A DNA stretch of 64,000 nucleotides from Diadema setosum (lineage: Eukaryota > Echinodermata > Echinoidea > Diadematoida > Diadematidae), in contig CM067068.1 in NCBI GenBank assembly GCA_033980235.1, positions 32,335,046 through 32,399,045 on the forward strand, given 5' to 3'. This document shows positions 1 to 10,100 of the stretch, piece by piece (positions within the stretch are counted from its first letter, which is position 1; each line of letters opens with the position of its first letter). Under the pieces are notes generated by a model. The model was not told the DNA's origin, did no database searches, and worked only from the letters and a program-made list of their open reading frames with translations. The position numbers and the translations under genes are program-made.

Positions 1-605
1 AAGTTAAAGCTGGTAGATAACAAGCCCCAGAGAAATAATATGTATCAAATCGAGCATGCATGTTATTCCTATACGTTATGAGTTTTCTAGTTAAAGACCT
101 TTCATGCATGTTCATAATATTATATCAATATTTTTCGCAATGAGAAAAATATTATGAAAAACTTACTATTCGTAGAGTTACTGGAACTGCAGACGGTTCA
201 TAGATATTCGACATTACATTGAAAAATTGCAGATACCATCTTCCGACACTGTCCTGTAAATGACACTATTATGAGACTATTATGAAGCTAGTACAATATA
301 ACATTATTATTTGACCTGTTACCCTTTCCAATTTCATTTCACATCTAACATTCATGTAAAGCTCAAGTGAAAACTTGACCGTCGATATGGTTGCAACTGA
401 CATCGGTATTTTTTTTTTTTGAACATGCTGTAGAACTTCAAAGTTTCAAAACTTTGCAATATCCAATTTTATTGAAAGATGAGACATAAGTTTTGACTGA
501 ATTCTTTGTTTTAAGTCAACTCGAATGTGAAAAGGAAATAAACTTCAGGATATTCATGACGGGAATAACAAAATTGGATTTGTATGCCCTTTTGTCTAAA
601 CCTAG

Positions 606-870
606 GTATGCAAGGACGGCAAAACGGGTGTCAGCAATAATGAACGACCATCCGTTGTCACCACGTGATCACGCTGCGCACTGGATTGAACATGTGATCA
701 AATATGGCGGAGATTATCTGCGTTCAAAAGGACCTGAGCTGTCGTTTGTCCAGTATTACATAATCGACGTACTATATAGCGTTATATCTTGCCTTTTTTC
801 ATTTAGTCCTAATCTTTGTATTCCTCATTTTGAGCTGTGGATTGTCACTGCTTTTGAGAATTGTTTGTAG
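606..870 (+). CDS. UDP-glucuronosyltransferase-like gene, last exon only, frameshifted C-terminus
   Basis: This is the terminal exon of a UGT gene whose upstream exons lie outside the window. The acceptor AG is at 604-605. The first base completes a split Arg codon, exactly as in the downstream intact gene. Residues from YARTAK to the IIDV that precedes the anchor match the intact gene's last exon at 50 of 55 positions. Relative to that gene there is a 4-bp TATA insertion at about 775-778, just after the IIDV codons. The shifted frame ends at TAG 868-870 and loses both the clean hydrophobic anchor and the lysine-rich tail. The original frame remains fully open beyond the insertion to a TAA at 893-895, so the lesion is recent, polymorphic or a sequencing error. 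UGTs are ER membrane enzymes that transfer sugar from UDP-glucuronic acid or a related donor to lipophilic acceptors; whether this copy works is unclear. Confidence 0.82.
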
Positions 871-895
871 ACAAACAAAACAGAAAAAGGAGTAA

Positions 896-2033
896 TGTTT
901 TCAACATGTACAACTCAATAAACAGCATTTTCTCAATCTTTACATAGATAATTCCATTCGATTCTTCTTTTTCCATCCCCGTTGTTTCACGTCACAATAT
1001 GTACATTTTGACACGATAATTATACAATATGTCTGAAACCAAACCAGAATGGATCATTCAAGTCACGCTTGGCATAACAAATGTAGTATTAACTTTACAG
1101 TAAATCCCCCCCTCAAAAAAAAAAAAAAAATACAATCGGATTTGTGCATTAATAGCTTCCAGTATGATTCAATTGTCTGAATGCTATTTCAGGGTCTAGA
1201 AATATAACATCTTATCTATATTTTGCAGAAAAAGGAAATGTATATATATGGTCAGTAAATGTATATGTATAGGATCAGGTGTGAGCTTTTACACTTGTTT
1301 GTAGTTTTTGTTGCATATAATTTTCTATTTGGCAAACTCAGAATCGTCTATAATATATCAAAAAATAGGACTTGAGTGCTTAACACTTCGAAGCCTTGAA
1401 AAGCAAAATTTCGTGAGAAGACAAGCACGAACGAGAGTGCACTTCAGAGCTATTCCCTGTTTATATGAACCATCAATTCATAAGAGATGATTTTAGTGAA
1501 GGGCAATATTATTGTTACTGTCAGAAGCAAAGTGTATGCACTATTTAGAAATAGTCTTTTTTTTTTGGGGGGGGGATGCGTGATAAGATATGTACTGTTT
1601 TCAACTATTGTTTAACCTTATCATAAGCATGGCAATAGATGTAAATTGTATATTGAAATTCTTTCATGCGTTAAGGTGAAAGCCTAGTTCTCAGTATTAT
1701 GTCTGCACGAATGTCGATATCTTTTTTTTTCTGTAAAGTGTATACATATTTTATGCAGATGGATGGGAAACGCGTGTTACAATGCTGTAGTAACACGACA
1801 TTTGTTGGGTAACGATGAAAGCGAGTGATATACAATGTATTCCCAAAAAGTTTCACGGGTTGTTCTTCAGTATCAAAGCATACTCGATTGTTGCTGCTAC
1901 GTAATTGTTTTTTATCATCGATTATCAATAATCGAGCAAGAATATACTTGTAGTAACAAATTTGCTTCCGTTTATAATAGGCAATACTCAGTGTGTCAGT
2001 TAATAAGAAGACGACTACACTAGTCTTCATGAT
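896..2033. other. Gene-free flank downstream of the first UGT exon
   Basis: The first part (to about 1085) aligns with the 3' flank of the intact UGT gene. The rest holds a C-to-A homopolymer junction (about 1107-1129), a poly-T/poly-G junction (1557-1575) and AT-rich sequence. Short open frames here (for example 1671-2030 on the minus strand) show no recognisable domain. Confidence 0.5.
917..922 (+). promoter_or_regulatory. Candidate polyadenylation signal for the upstream UGT
   Basis: AATAAA lies 22 bp past the TAA that would end the unshifted frame. Its position suits a very short 3' UTR. The intact gene has a CTCCGAACA variant at the aligned place, so the signal is not conserved between copies. 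Confidence 0.35.
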
Positions 2034-2340
2034 GCCATTACGGACAGTGATATAAAAAAATATAAAGAAAATTCAATATATTTTCACTTTTATAGCATAA
2101 AGAAAAGTACTTAACTTGCCTTTTTTTAAGTAGGGGAAATGATATCAAAATTATCATAATAATAACTAACAAGTCGACGAAATATGTGCTTTTCATGAAA
2201 AGCACCAAAACTTTAAAAGATCATAACTTTTGAATCAAGAAATTGTCCGATGTTTCTTAAACTTTCCCTGACATAAGTGCCTGATGCGTACTTCGAATAC
2301 TGCTGCTTTCACTCATTCCACATATTATACTGTTCATAAC
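2034..2340 (+). mobile_element. Relic arm of the large foldback MITE family
   Basis: The sequence from AACTTTAAAAGATCATAACTT through TGCTGCTTTCACTCATTCCAC is a diverged copy of an arm also seen at about 5130-5220, 15530-15630, 16260-16370 and 26910-27010. The ATGATGCCATTA start also recurs at 14951 and 16219. No terminal repeat survives here. Confidence 0.55.
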
Positions 2341-2484
2341 GCCATAGTCATGATAACAGCAACTGTTTATCCGCTTGCAGCCTGTGATTTATCCGATCTC
2401 CACACTGACCTGCATTTGTTAGAGGAGAATTTGGTATATTCCCGAGTATGTCTATCTTCCTTTTTTCTATGTTTTGGTCATTTG

Positions 2485-2588
2485 CTGTACCCGTTCTCCT
2501 CATCTTAATCTTTACACTCGATTTTGATACTGGGACCTGTACCCGTTCTCCTCATCTTAATCTTTACACTCGATTTTGATACTGGGAC
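2485..2588 (+). repeat. Two perfect 52-bp tandem units
   Basis: Unit 1 (2485-2536) and unit 2 (2537-2588) both run from CTGTACCCGT to ATACTGGGAC and appear identical. The duplication lies inside a LINE-like 3' UTR. Confidence 0.9.
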
Positions 2589-2812
2589 CTACATTCAACA
2601 AGCTTACCGTTGAGTTCCATCATTATTTCTTTGGCATTTATTACCCGATTCTCACTTTCATAGATTGACCACTTTGCTCTATTTATTTGCGATGTTATAT
2701 TATTCCTGTAGCTGAATATCATATATTATTTCATTTTGTTTCATTTGCTGTATTTTTGTGCGAGAAATATGAGAAGAAACTGAAATTGAAATTAAAATTT
2801 GTGTTTGGACTT
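2490..2812 (+). mobile_element. LINE-like 3' UTR with short repeated tail
   Basis: The segment has a GGGACCTACATTCAACAAGC motif, also found in the minus-strand LINE tail near 54050. It ends in a GAAATTGAAATTAAA tail typical of L2/CR1-type 3' ends. No reverse transcriptase is present. Confidence 0.5.
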
Positions 2813-3130
2813 TGGTTTCCTTGGAGTATAAATATTTTGTAGTATTTGTCTGTACATATTTCATAATGTCTTACACAGTATTCTAAAAAAAAAAAAAAAA
2901 AAAAAAATTTGCATCATGTCAATTCGTTACTGTAATACGGCTCTTATGATTTCGTGCAAAGTTTAATATAAATTCGTGACCTTCCGAAACATTTATACTA
3001 ACAAGTTGACTAACACAAAATGTAGTGTGTGTGTGTGTATGTATGTATGCATGTGTCTGTATATTTGTCCCTCTGTATGTGAAACTTGAGATGAAATGCT
3101 TGACAAGTTGGAGGATATAGCAAAGAAAGA

Positions 3131-3490
3131 AGGGCGGTGAGTTGGCTCAGTCGGTAGCGCGTCTGCCTCACGATCACGCGGCCCGGGTTCGAACCCGAGT
3201 CTGGACTGAGCAATGTTGTGTGTAAACATACCGTCCCCTCTAGCAAGAGGCAAAACACTCTGTCCCTCGGATAGGACATAAAATGGAGGTCCCGTGTATG
3301 AGAGAGCAACAACTCATGCACGTAAAAGATCCCGCTTCATTCATTCATCGCAAAGAGCAGGGTGTTTAACCCGGTGAAGTGGTCCCACCTCACATCCAAC
3401 TGGACCCCATGGAAGACCAGCTTAACGTAGCTGAATATGGGCTATCCAGCCATCTTGTCAGATGGAAAATGAATAAACAAACAAACAAAA
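3131..3490 (+). mobile_element. tRNA-derived SINE, full length
   Basis: The head has an RNA polymerase III A box, TGGCTCAGTCGG (3143-3154), and a B box, GGTTCGAACCC (3186-3196). A 200-bp unrelated body follows, then a tail region reaching an AAAC-type repeat at about 3474-3488. The would-be acceptor stem does not pair, so this is a SINE and not a working tRNA gene. The body contains CAACTGGACCCCATGGAAGA, repeated in a truncated copy at 22879. The paralogous site near 16075 lacks the insert, which fixes its boundaries. Confidence 0.88.
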
Positions 3491-4049
3491 AGTAGACCAA
3501 TAGATTTTCAATAAAAAATCAAATAAAGGAGCTTACCAATCCGTTAAATGTGACTATACACCGCGAATATGTTATCCCATGATTTTCTATTAAACAAGAA
3601 AGTTTCAACTCCCCTCATTCAGAAGTGGAATGAAATTGAATTCATTTCATTTCTGTCTGATTTTGTTACACATCTGTGTTCATTAAAGATCAACGAACAA
3701 TAAAGATATTCAAAAATCATTCTACATTATGTTTAGCTCAGAGGCTATACCTACACGTACACTGTATATTATCATACAATCTTTTCATGGGCATAGGTTT
3801 CTACTGTTCGAATGATAATAAAACTACAATAACCCAACGATTCTTTTGTCAAAACTGCCAACGAATAGCTTCACTGCATGATTGCATAGGAATTCATATG
3901 ATTTTTTTTTTTAAGTTCAATTTCTTTTTTTTTTTGTAAATGAAGCCCATGTCATTTCGGACTTAAACCTGTACTTTTATACTCAGGAAAATATACAGCT
4001 TGATTTATGTCTCGAATTATATGCGAATTAGCACTGAGGTAAGACTTAT

Positions 4050-4245
4050 TATTATCATTATTACTGTATTACTATTATTTATAGTGCGCTTTTCCCACAA
4101 GACCCAAAGCGCTTATAATCAACTCAAAGCATGTACGACAGTATGTGTAACTGGATAAATGTTACAGCTACGAACTAGTTGCTACTAAAAAGATGTGTTT
4201 TGAAGGCTTTTTTGAAAACACTGACTTATGGAGACTGTCTAAAGA
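4050..4245 (-). mobile_element. L2/CR1-like LINE 3' end, truncated
   Basis: On the minus strand a frame reads VFKKAFKTHLFS, the usual C-terminal end of L2/CR1 reverse transcriptase ORFs. It is followed by AAGCGCTTTGGGTCTTGTGG and a GCGCACTATAAATAAT end typical of these 3' UTRs. Only about 200 bp remains. Confidence 0.6.
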
Positions 4246-4483
4246 CTTGCTGTTTTTTTCCAGAATTATGGTAAATGTTAATTGTATTCATTTGATAAGA
4301 ACTGTCGATTCATTGAAATTATGATTATCTTTCTGTTGTCTGAAAGCAATGTTGATAATACAATATCTTAAAATCTATCCATGTCAGCTAACACATGGCT
4401 GCCAGTGATTTACATGTAGGCCTATTTGTTTTGCCAATAATCCATTACATAGAAATCTTTCAGGTATAAATCGTAGAAACAAA

Positions 4484-4497
4484 TCCATGATATATAT

Positions 4498-4551
<54 letters not shown>

Positions 4552-4790
4552 AAAAATATGAAAGTTCTGCGTTGGTGTGTAATGAATAGATATCAAGAGT
4601 AAAAACAGTCGTATAAAAACACCAAAGGAGCCACAAAAAAAAAAATAAAAAAAGATATTGGACTGACGTAAAGGTCTTTGACCAAACTTCAGTCAAATTT
4701 TTTGGCTCCTGTGGTGTTTTTTTATGACTGTTTTTACTATTGATATAGATATATATATATACATGAATATATATACATACATACATACAT
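4484..4790. repeat. Hairpin bracketed by TA arrays
   Basis: A TA array (about 4501-4546) is followed by a palindrome at about 4586-4751. The arms include AGTAAAAACAGTCGTATAAA on the left and the complement of that, with few mismatches, ending at 4738 on the right. A second TA-rich array (4742-4790) follows. The layout matches the hairpin at 49237-49467. Confidence 0.75.
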
Positions 4791-4799
4791 ATACCATGT

Positions 4800-5255
4800 A
4801 TATGAAAGTGAGCAATTTTTAAAGTTTCAGTGCCGTTATCGCTGGTAAAAGAGACTACTACACTTCATCACTTCACCTTGGGCAAAAGAGAGAAGAAAAT
4901 AGGAATAAAATTCACCACATTTTCTAGCATGATGAAAGAGCATATGACTTACCTCTCATAGAAAGCAGGGGAACTGGTATTACCCTTGGCATATGTCAGT
5001 AACGTGTAGGTGCTATGTGTATTTTTCATTGAAAATGAGATTAAATAGAATACTCTTGTATTTTCTTCATATCATTGTCTGCAATGACGTCATGAACTGT
5101 AGTAGTCTTCTGGTACAGCAATGACGACATCGAAACTTAAAAATTCATAACTTTTTAGAGGGTTGTTCAATTTTCCTCAAACGTCCATTAATGTGTTCGC
5201 TGCTGCTTTCACTTAATCTACATTATTTGGGTTTCGATTTCTTTTAAGAGGTTAC
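4800..5255 (+). mobile_element. Foldback MITE copy, left end missing
   Basis: The order of blocks (GTTTCAGTGCCGTTATCGCTGG, a GACGTCATGAACTGTAGTAG block, AAATTCATAACTTTTTAGAG, CTGCTGCTTTCACTTAATC) matches the 26470-27040 element. It ends in TTTCTTTTAAGAG. The left terminus cannot be traced and may have been lost at the TA array. Confidence 0.6.
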
Positions 5256-5396
5256 AGTTGTGTTCCTTCCAAATTCTCGCATGTTCGACTTTTTCTGCGC
5301 TTCCATATCTGCACAGACAGACAGAGGATTTGCGAGCGTTGAGACATATCCTTCTACACAGAGGAATAATCGAGACAGTTCTCATTTAAAGACATG

Positions 5397-5787
5397 TTAA
5401 AGGGTGTGTACAGTTCTGGTCGAGGTGAAGATTTAGCTTTTAACGTTTTGTGAGATATTCAGAAACCACTCTATTAGATGTCAAAGAGCATGCAGTTCTA
5501 AGGGGTATCAAAAGTTTATTCGATGAAAATCGGTTTTGAAATGGCTGAGATATCCAAAAACAAGGTGAAACAAAGAGATACTAATAAAGTTGGGGCATGT
5601 CGCCTTTTATTATTAGCACTTTTTTGGATATCTCAGCCATTTGAAAACCAATTTTCATCAAATAAACGTTGAATCCTTCTTAAAATTACATGCTCTTTCA
5701 TATTTCATAAGAGGCTTTTCATTATCTCACTTGGGAATGTTCAAAACTTGAATCCCTACCTCAACAAGTACTGTACACTCCCTTTAA
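5397..5787. mobile_element. TTAA-bounded palindromic MITE (family 1, copy 1)
   Basis: The element runs from TTAA AGGGTGTGTACAG to CTGTACACTCCCT TTAA. The arms fold onto each other through GGCTGAGATATCCAAAAA and its complement TTTTTGGATATCTCAGCC. Relatives lie at 16554, 44429 and 61092, with a half copy at 28101. TTAA at both ends fits a TTAA target duplication, but because the sequence is palindromic TTAA could also be part of the terminal repeat. It sits about 300 bp upstream of the intact UGT start codon. Confidence 0.82.
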
Positions 5788-6089
5788 GTACAATTTGTAC
5801 ATGACCGGCGCATCGTGTCTTTCAGGACAGGGCTGAGGCTGTGTGCAGAGTAAACACAGGCCAGCATTTCATGGTGAGGATGTCCATAGTAACTGATTGG
5901 TGCAGCGTTTGTTAAAAGGCTTATCTAAGTAAAGGTATCGTCAGATATTTAGCCTATCGGAAAATGTGTTGTAGAAATGGAGATGTCGACAAACAGCAGC
6001 CAGTGGACGACGGGCGGTGTCGAAAATCAACTGTGACAGAAAGAAACCGTTCGATGAGCGCTGTCGAAAGAAATCTGTGAAGTGGAGAC
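5788..6089 (+). promoter_or_regulatory. 5' flank and probable 5' UTR of the intact UGT gene
   Basis: About 300 bp separate the MITE from the ATG. I see no convincing TATA box. An in-frame TGA at 6078-6080 lies 12 bp before the ATG, so the protein cannot start further upstream in this exon. The ATG has G at -3. Transcription start cannot be placed from sequence alone. Confidence 0.4.
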
Positions 6090-6965
6090 ATGAAAACTGT
6101 CGGCATGCATAACTACTTTTGCGTCTTCGTGTTTTTAATGAGTGTAGCCGGAGTTTTCGGCGCCAATATCGTGATGTCCAACATGTACGGTGAAGGCAGC
6201 CATTTTTTGGCAGGTGCCTCGATCGCAGAAGCCTTGGTCCGTCGAGGACACAATGTGACGAGCCTCATTAGCAGAGCCTACGATCAGCGGGCAAGCGATC
6301 CCCAGTTCTCGTACATGAAGTTCGTCATCTTTGAGCATCGTAACAAGTCCATGGAGGAGGTTCGGTACACCTTCGAGCGTTTCAACACGCTAGCGTTTGT
6401 TGATCCTACTCGCCAGATTGTGGAATTGTCTCCGTTTCTGGTGAACATGTCCAAGGATTGTAGAGATATTGTCACGGACGAATCGATGTTGATGCGTCTA
6501 AAAGATACCGATACTATCGTCATGGACATCACTTGGCCTTGTGCCGCGGTCATCAGACGCGTGTTGGAGCGTAAATTCCACAAGGACATCAAATTAGTGT
6601 CGTTGAATCCATTCACACCACAAGGAATGTCTATCTTCATGTATGGAACAAGTTTCAATCCTTCCTACCAACCAGAAATGGGTCTAGGCTTTACAGATAC
6701 CATGACATTTTCGCAGAGATTCTTAAATACCTTGCAAAGCGTCGGGTTTTATATCTTAATGAAATATAAGTCACTGCAAAATTACATGCAGCTAGCAAGA
6801 GACGTTGGCTTGGACGAATCCAGGTTTGACGCGTGGACCTTTTACAAGGAGTTTGATCTAAACTTGTTAAGTTCGGACTTTTCCACCGAATTCTCGTTCC
6901 CGTTGAACCCAAACTTCATACCCGTGGGAGGCCTTACGGCCCGGCCGGCGAAACAGCTCAGTGAG
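6090..6965 (+). CDS. UGT exon 1
   Basis: Encodes residues 1-292: signal peptide, the N-terminal acceptor-binding domain with His38 and Asp146, and the interdomain stretch NPNFIPVGGL. The donor is GAG|GTACGG at 6965/6966, phase 0. An open frame continues 14 codons into the intron, which is why a naive ORF ends at 7007. A second ATG at codon 6 would leave the signal peptide intact. Confidence 0.92.
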
Positions 6966-7090
6966 GTACGGTTAAGGACCTGTCATCTTAAACAGGGAGG
7001 TAACTAAGCTTCCTGTCTCGTCTCTTTCTAAAATATAACAGTCAAAAATCACAAGGCCCTCAAACTGCCAAACAAGAATGTTTTGATATA

Positions 7091-7155
<65 letters not shown>

Positions 7156-10100
7156 ACCGACGGGACAAATAGACGTCCACTCGCTATTTAAGTAAATACA
7201 AAAGAAATATAAACATTAAAGTGGGAGAGCATTTTTCTAAATCCGTTATTCAAATAAAAAGACTGGGGGAGAAAGAACGACGCATTATTAGCAATTCTTT
7301 TAAATTGAATATAAAATTTATTTTTTTAAAAGAAATTCTGAATAACAATTACAAAGTAATATATCTTGGAATACAAGAATACAAAGAATGAAATTAAAAC
7401 TTAAACTTAAAACAACGCAACACTGTGTTCAAGGTAGAGAGCTAAACCATCTCCATCGCGATCCAGGCTGTGTACATCAGAAGAAACAAAATGATACAGC
7501 AATAGTTTAACGAATATCTCATCATATAAGAGACAGATCCACGTCTCAACGAAAGTAACAACTATTCTGTTAATAATAATGATAACAATTGTAATAAGAA
7601 GAATACACGATAAGATAATCATGATAATGAGAGAGGAAATAAGAAGATGAAGTAAAAAAAAAGAAGAAGTAGAAGAAGACGAAGAAGAAAAAGAGGGAGA
7701 AGAAGATAGCGATGAAGTAAAATAATACTTTCACTTATTTTAACAAAAGAAATCAATAATGATATGAAGGACATTAATTATTACAATGAAACACCTTATG
7801 GTACAACTGGTATTACTTTTATGAATACTCTCATACGAAAATTATTATTGACCTGCATGAAATACATTTTCATTTGAACTCGAAAAACCGAGCTTTAAAT
7901 ATTATCTTCACTATTCAAAACCTAACGTAATAGTGCGTCGATAATAAGATACATCTAACAAGAAATGAGGAAATACACCAATGAAAGCAAAGACCTGCAA
8001 AACCTCTCACATCATCTGACAAACTATTGGCGACCTTTGCAAAACAAGGGTACAAATATTCATAAAAACATATTGGATATAATCCTCGCCAACGTAGTAT
8101 TGTATTAAAAATATTTACAATTTACAAAGGTTTTAGATCGTCCTAAGAACCTCGCTCTCATACGTCTTTCGTTTCTCTCTTCTCTGTCATTTATTGTGTA
8201 GGACCTCGAAAAATTCATGCAGAGCTCTGGTGACGATGGCGTCATCTTATTCTCCCTCGGGACGTACTTTTCCGAGGCCGTCACTCGGACCAAGCCGGAG
8301 ATTGCCGAAATGTTCGCCACAGCCTTCGGCCGGCTGCCACAGAAAGTCATATGGCAAACCAAAGATGCGGCGAACCTGACTCTCCCGTCCAACGTGTTGA
8401 CGGTTCCTTGGGTTCCTCAAAACGACTTGTTGGGTAAGAAATAATTTTGAACACGATTGGAAATATCTGCTAAAAGCTATAAAACGTTTACTGGTACTTT
8501 CTCTCACAAGATGAGACTTGCATCATGCACATAATAGAATTCAAATGCCACAGACCATCATTTATCACACTTTGACATCATGACGAAAGCACTGTCTTAT
8601 GCGAGTGAAAGATGTGTCTTGATTTGGGTGTAGTCAGATTGTCCAGCAGTCATTATGCAATTCATTTGACCTTCGAAACTAACGTCACTCCTCGATAACA
8701 CTTTCTAATAAGGGAAAGAATCTTGTGGTTATGATATCTAGCTGTACACTGGGCCAACTCCTACCCGATATATATTTTCTTTGTTTCGCAAGTAATGTGA
8801 CTATCTGCAAATTCTTTCTATTCGCCACTATTACTTCCTGAATCACACGTAGTAAAAATTGCAGTAAAAGCAACATTGTATACTATAAAAACAATTCGGT
8901 TTGAGCGCGCTATGAATACCACCACCAGTAATACTATTCCCTTGTCACGCCTCTGGTAACGAAGGTCACCCGAAGACCAGAGTGTTTCTCTACCACGGCG
9001 GGAATAACGGTTTCCAGGAGGCCTGCTACCACGGGGTACCTCTCGTGGTCTTTCCTCTTCAAGGCGACCAGTACGACATTGGAGCAAGGGTGGAGAAGAG
9101 AGGAATCGGGCGGCAACTCGACAAGATGCACCTGACTGCTGAGAACATTTATGAAGCTCTGAATGACGTTATCAGCGATCCAAGGTTCGTTAAAAACATT
9201 GGTATAATGTCCTATGTCATATGATGCAGTAAACAATAATATCACTGACATGCCTTGATCAGTATTATCATCCAAGTTAGATCATCATTTTCGAGTATGA
9301 TATAAGCCTTTATCACAAGTTTTCAGGTCAAAGACTTTTTGCTTTACCTTCATTTATTATGGCGATATTTCTCGCAATGAGGAAACTGTATGAAAAAAAA
9401 AAACACGCACCAAAAAACACACATTATTCGCAGAATTGCTGGAACCGCAGACAGAGCTACCAAGTCTCACGCATTGTGAGTGAGACTCAAGCATTTAGGG
9501 TCTGTCTCACGATCTCACGCATGGCACCCATTTTTCTCACGCATTGGGAGCATAGCTTAAAGGATTAAAGTAAGAGTTGTAATTGAAGGCATATTTTCCT
9601 TTTGTCTTTCAAAATAAGTTAAAAATAGTCACTAAAGTATGCACCAGTTTGCACCATTAAGAGCTAAAAATTGAAAAAGCTCCCAACCGTGGGAGGGCAG
9701 ACACCCCCCTCCCACACCCTCCCCTCCCTCAGATGCTACCCACCTACGCCGAGATGCCGAGTCATGAAAATCTCACTCATAAAATTTTTTTGAACTTGAC
9801 ATCTATGCGCAGACGGTTCATAGAAATCCGATATTAGATTGAACAATTGCAGAATTAGATCAAAAGTTTTGCCAACTACATAAGTTAGCGAAAAATACGA
9901 GGAGATGTCTCATTTCCTCACGATTTTGCAATTGATTTTAACAAAAAAAATATCACATCTTGGTGTAGAAATATAGGTAGGCCGACTTTACAACTGCAAT
10001 GTATACCGTCAGCTTGTAACTCTCTCAGCGACTTGTACGGATATATCGTAAATTATAGATAGTGATTACAAATATCAGGTTTTGATTGATACGTTCAATA

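Larger units (their letters stand above)
80..4460 (+). repeat. Segmental duplication, copy A (UGT 3' end plus downstream)
   Basis: This block is collinear with about 9305-17870. Matching landmarks in order are: intron sequence ending in TCGCAATGAG (about 130 and 9370), the UGT last exon (606 and 10520), the post-stop sequence with GTTTCACGTCAC (about 983 and 10895), the ACACAAAATGTAGTGTGTG stretch (about 3015 and 15940), the GACAAGTTGG-GGATATAGCAAA stretch (about 3100 and 16058), the AAACTGCCNA-TTCACTGCATG stretch (about 3853 and 17523), and the ATGATTATCTTTCTGTTG stretch (about 4320 and 17716). The order and orientation agree, so this is a tandem duplication and not scattered repeats. The middle part (about 1100-2000) is too diverged for me to align by eye. 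Confidence 0.75.

Noticed and set aside
3131..3205. tRNA gene call
   Set aside because: A and B boxes are good but the acceptor stem does not pair and a SINE body follows; a SINE explains it better.
8105..8507. Minus-strand and alternate-frame ORFs over UGT exon 2
   Set aside because: Shadows of the real exon, which has splice sites and conserved family motifs on the + strand.
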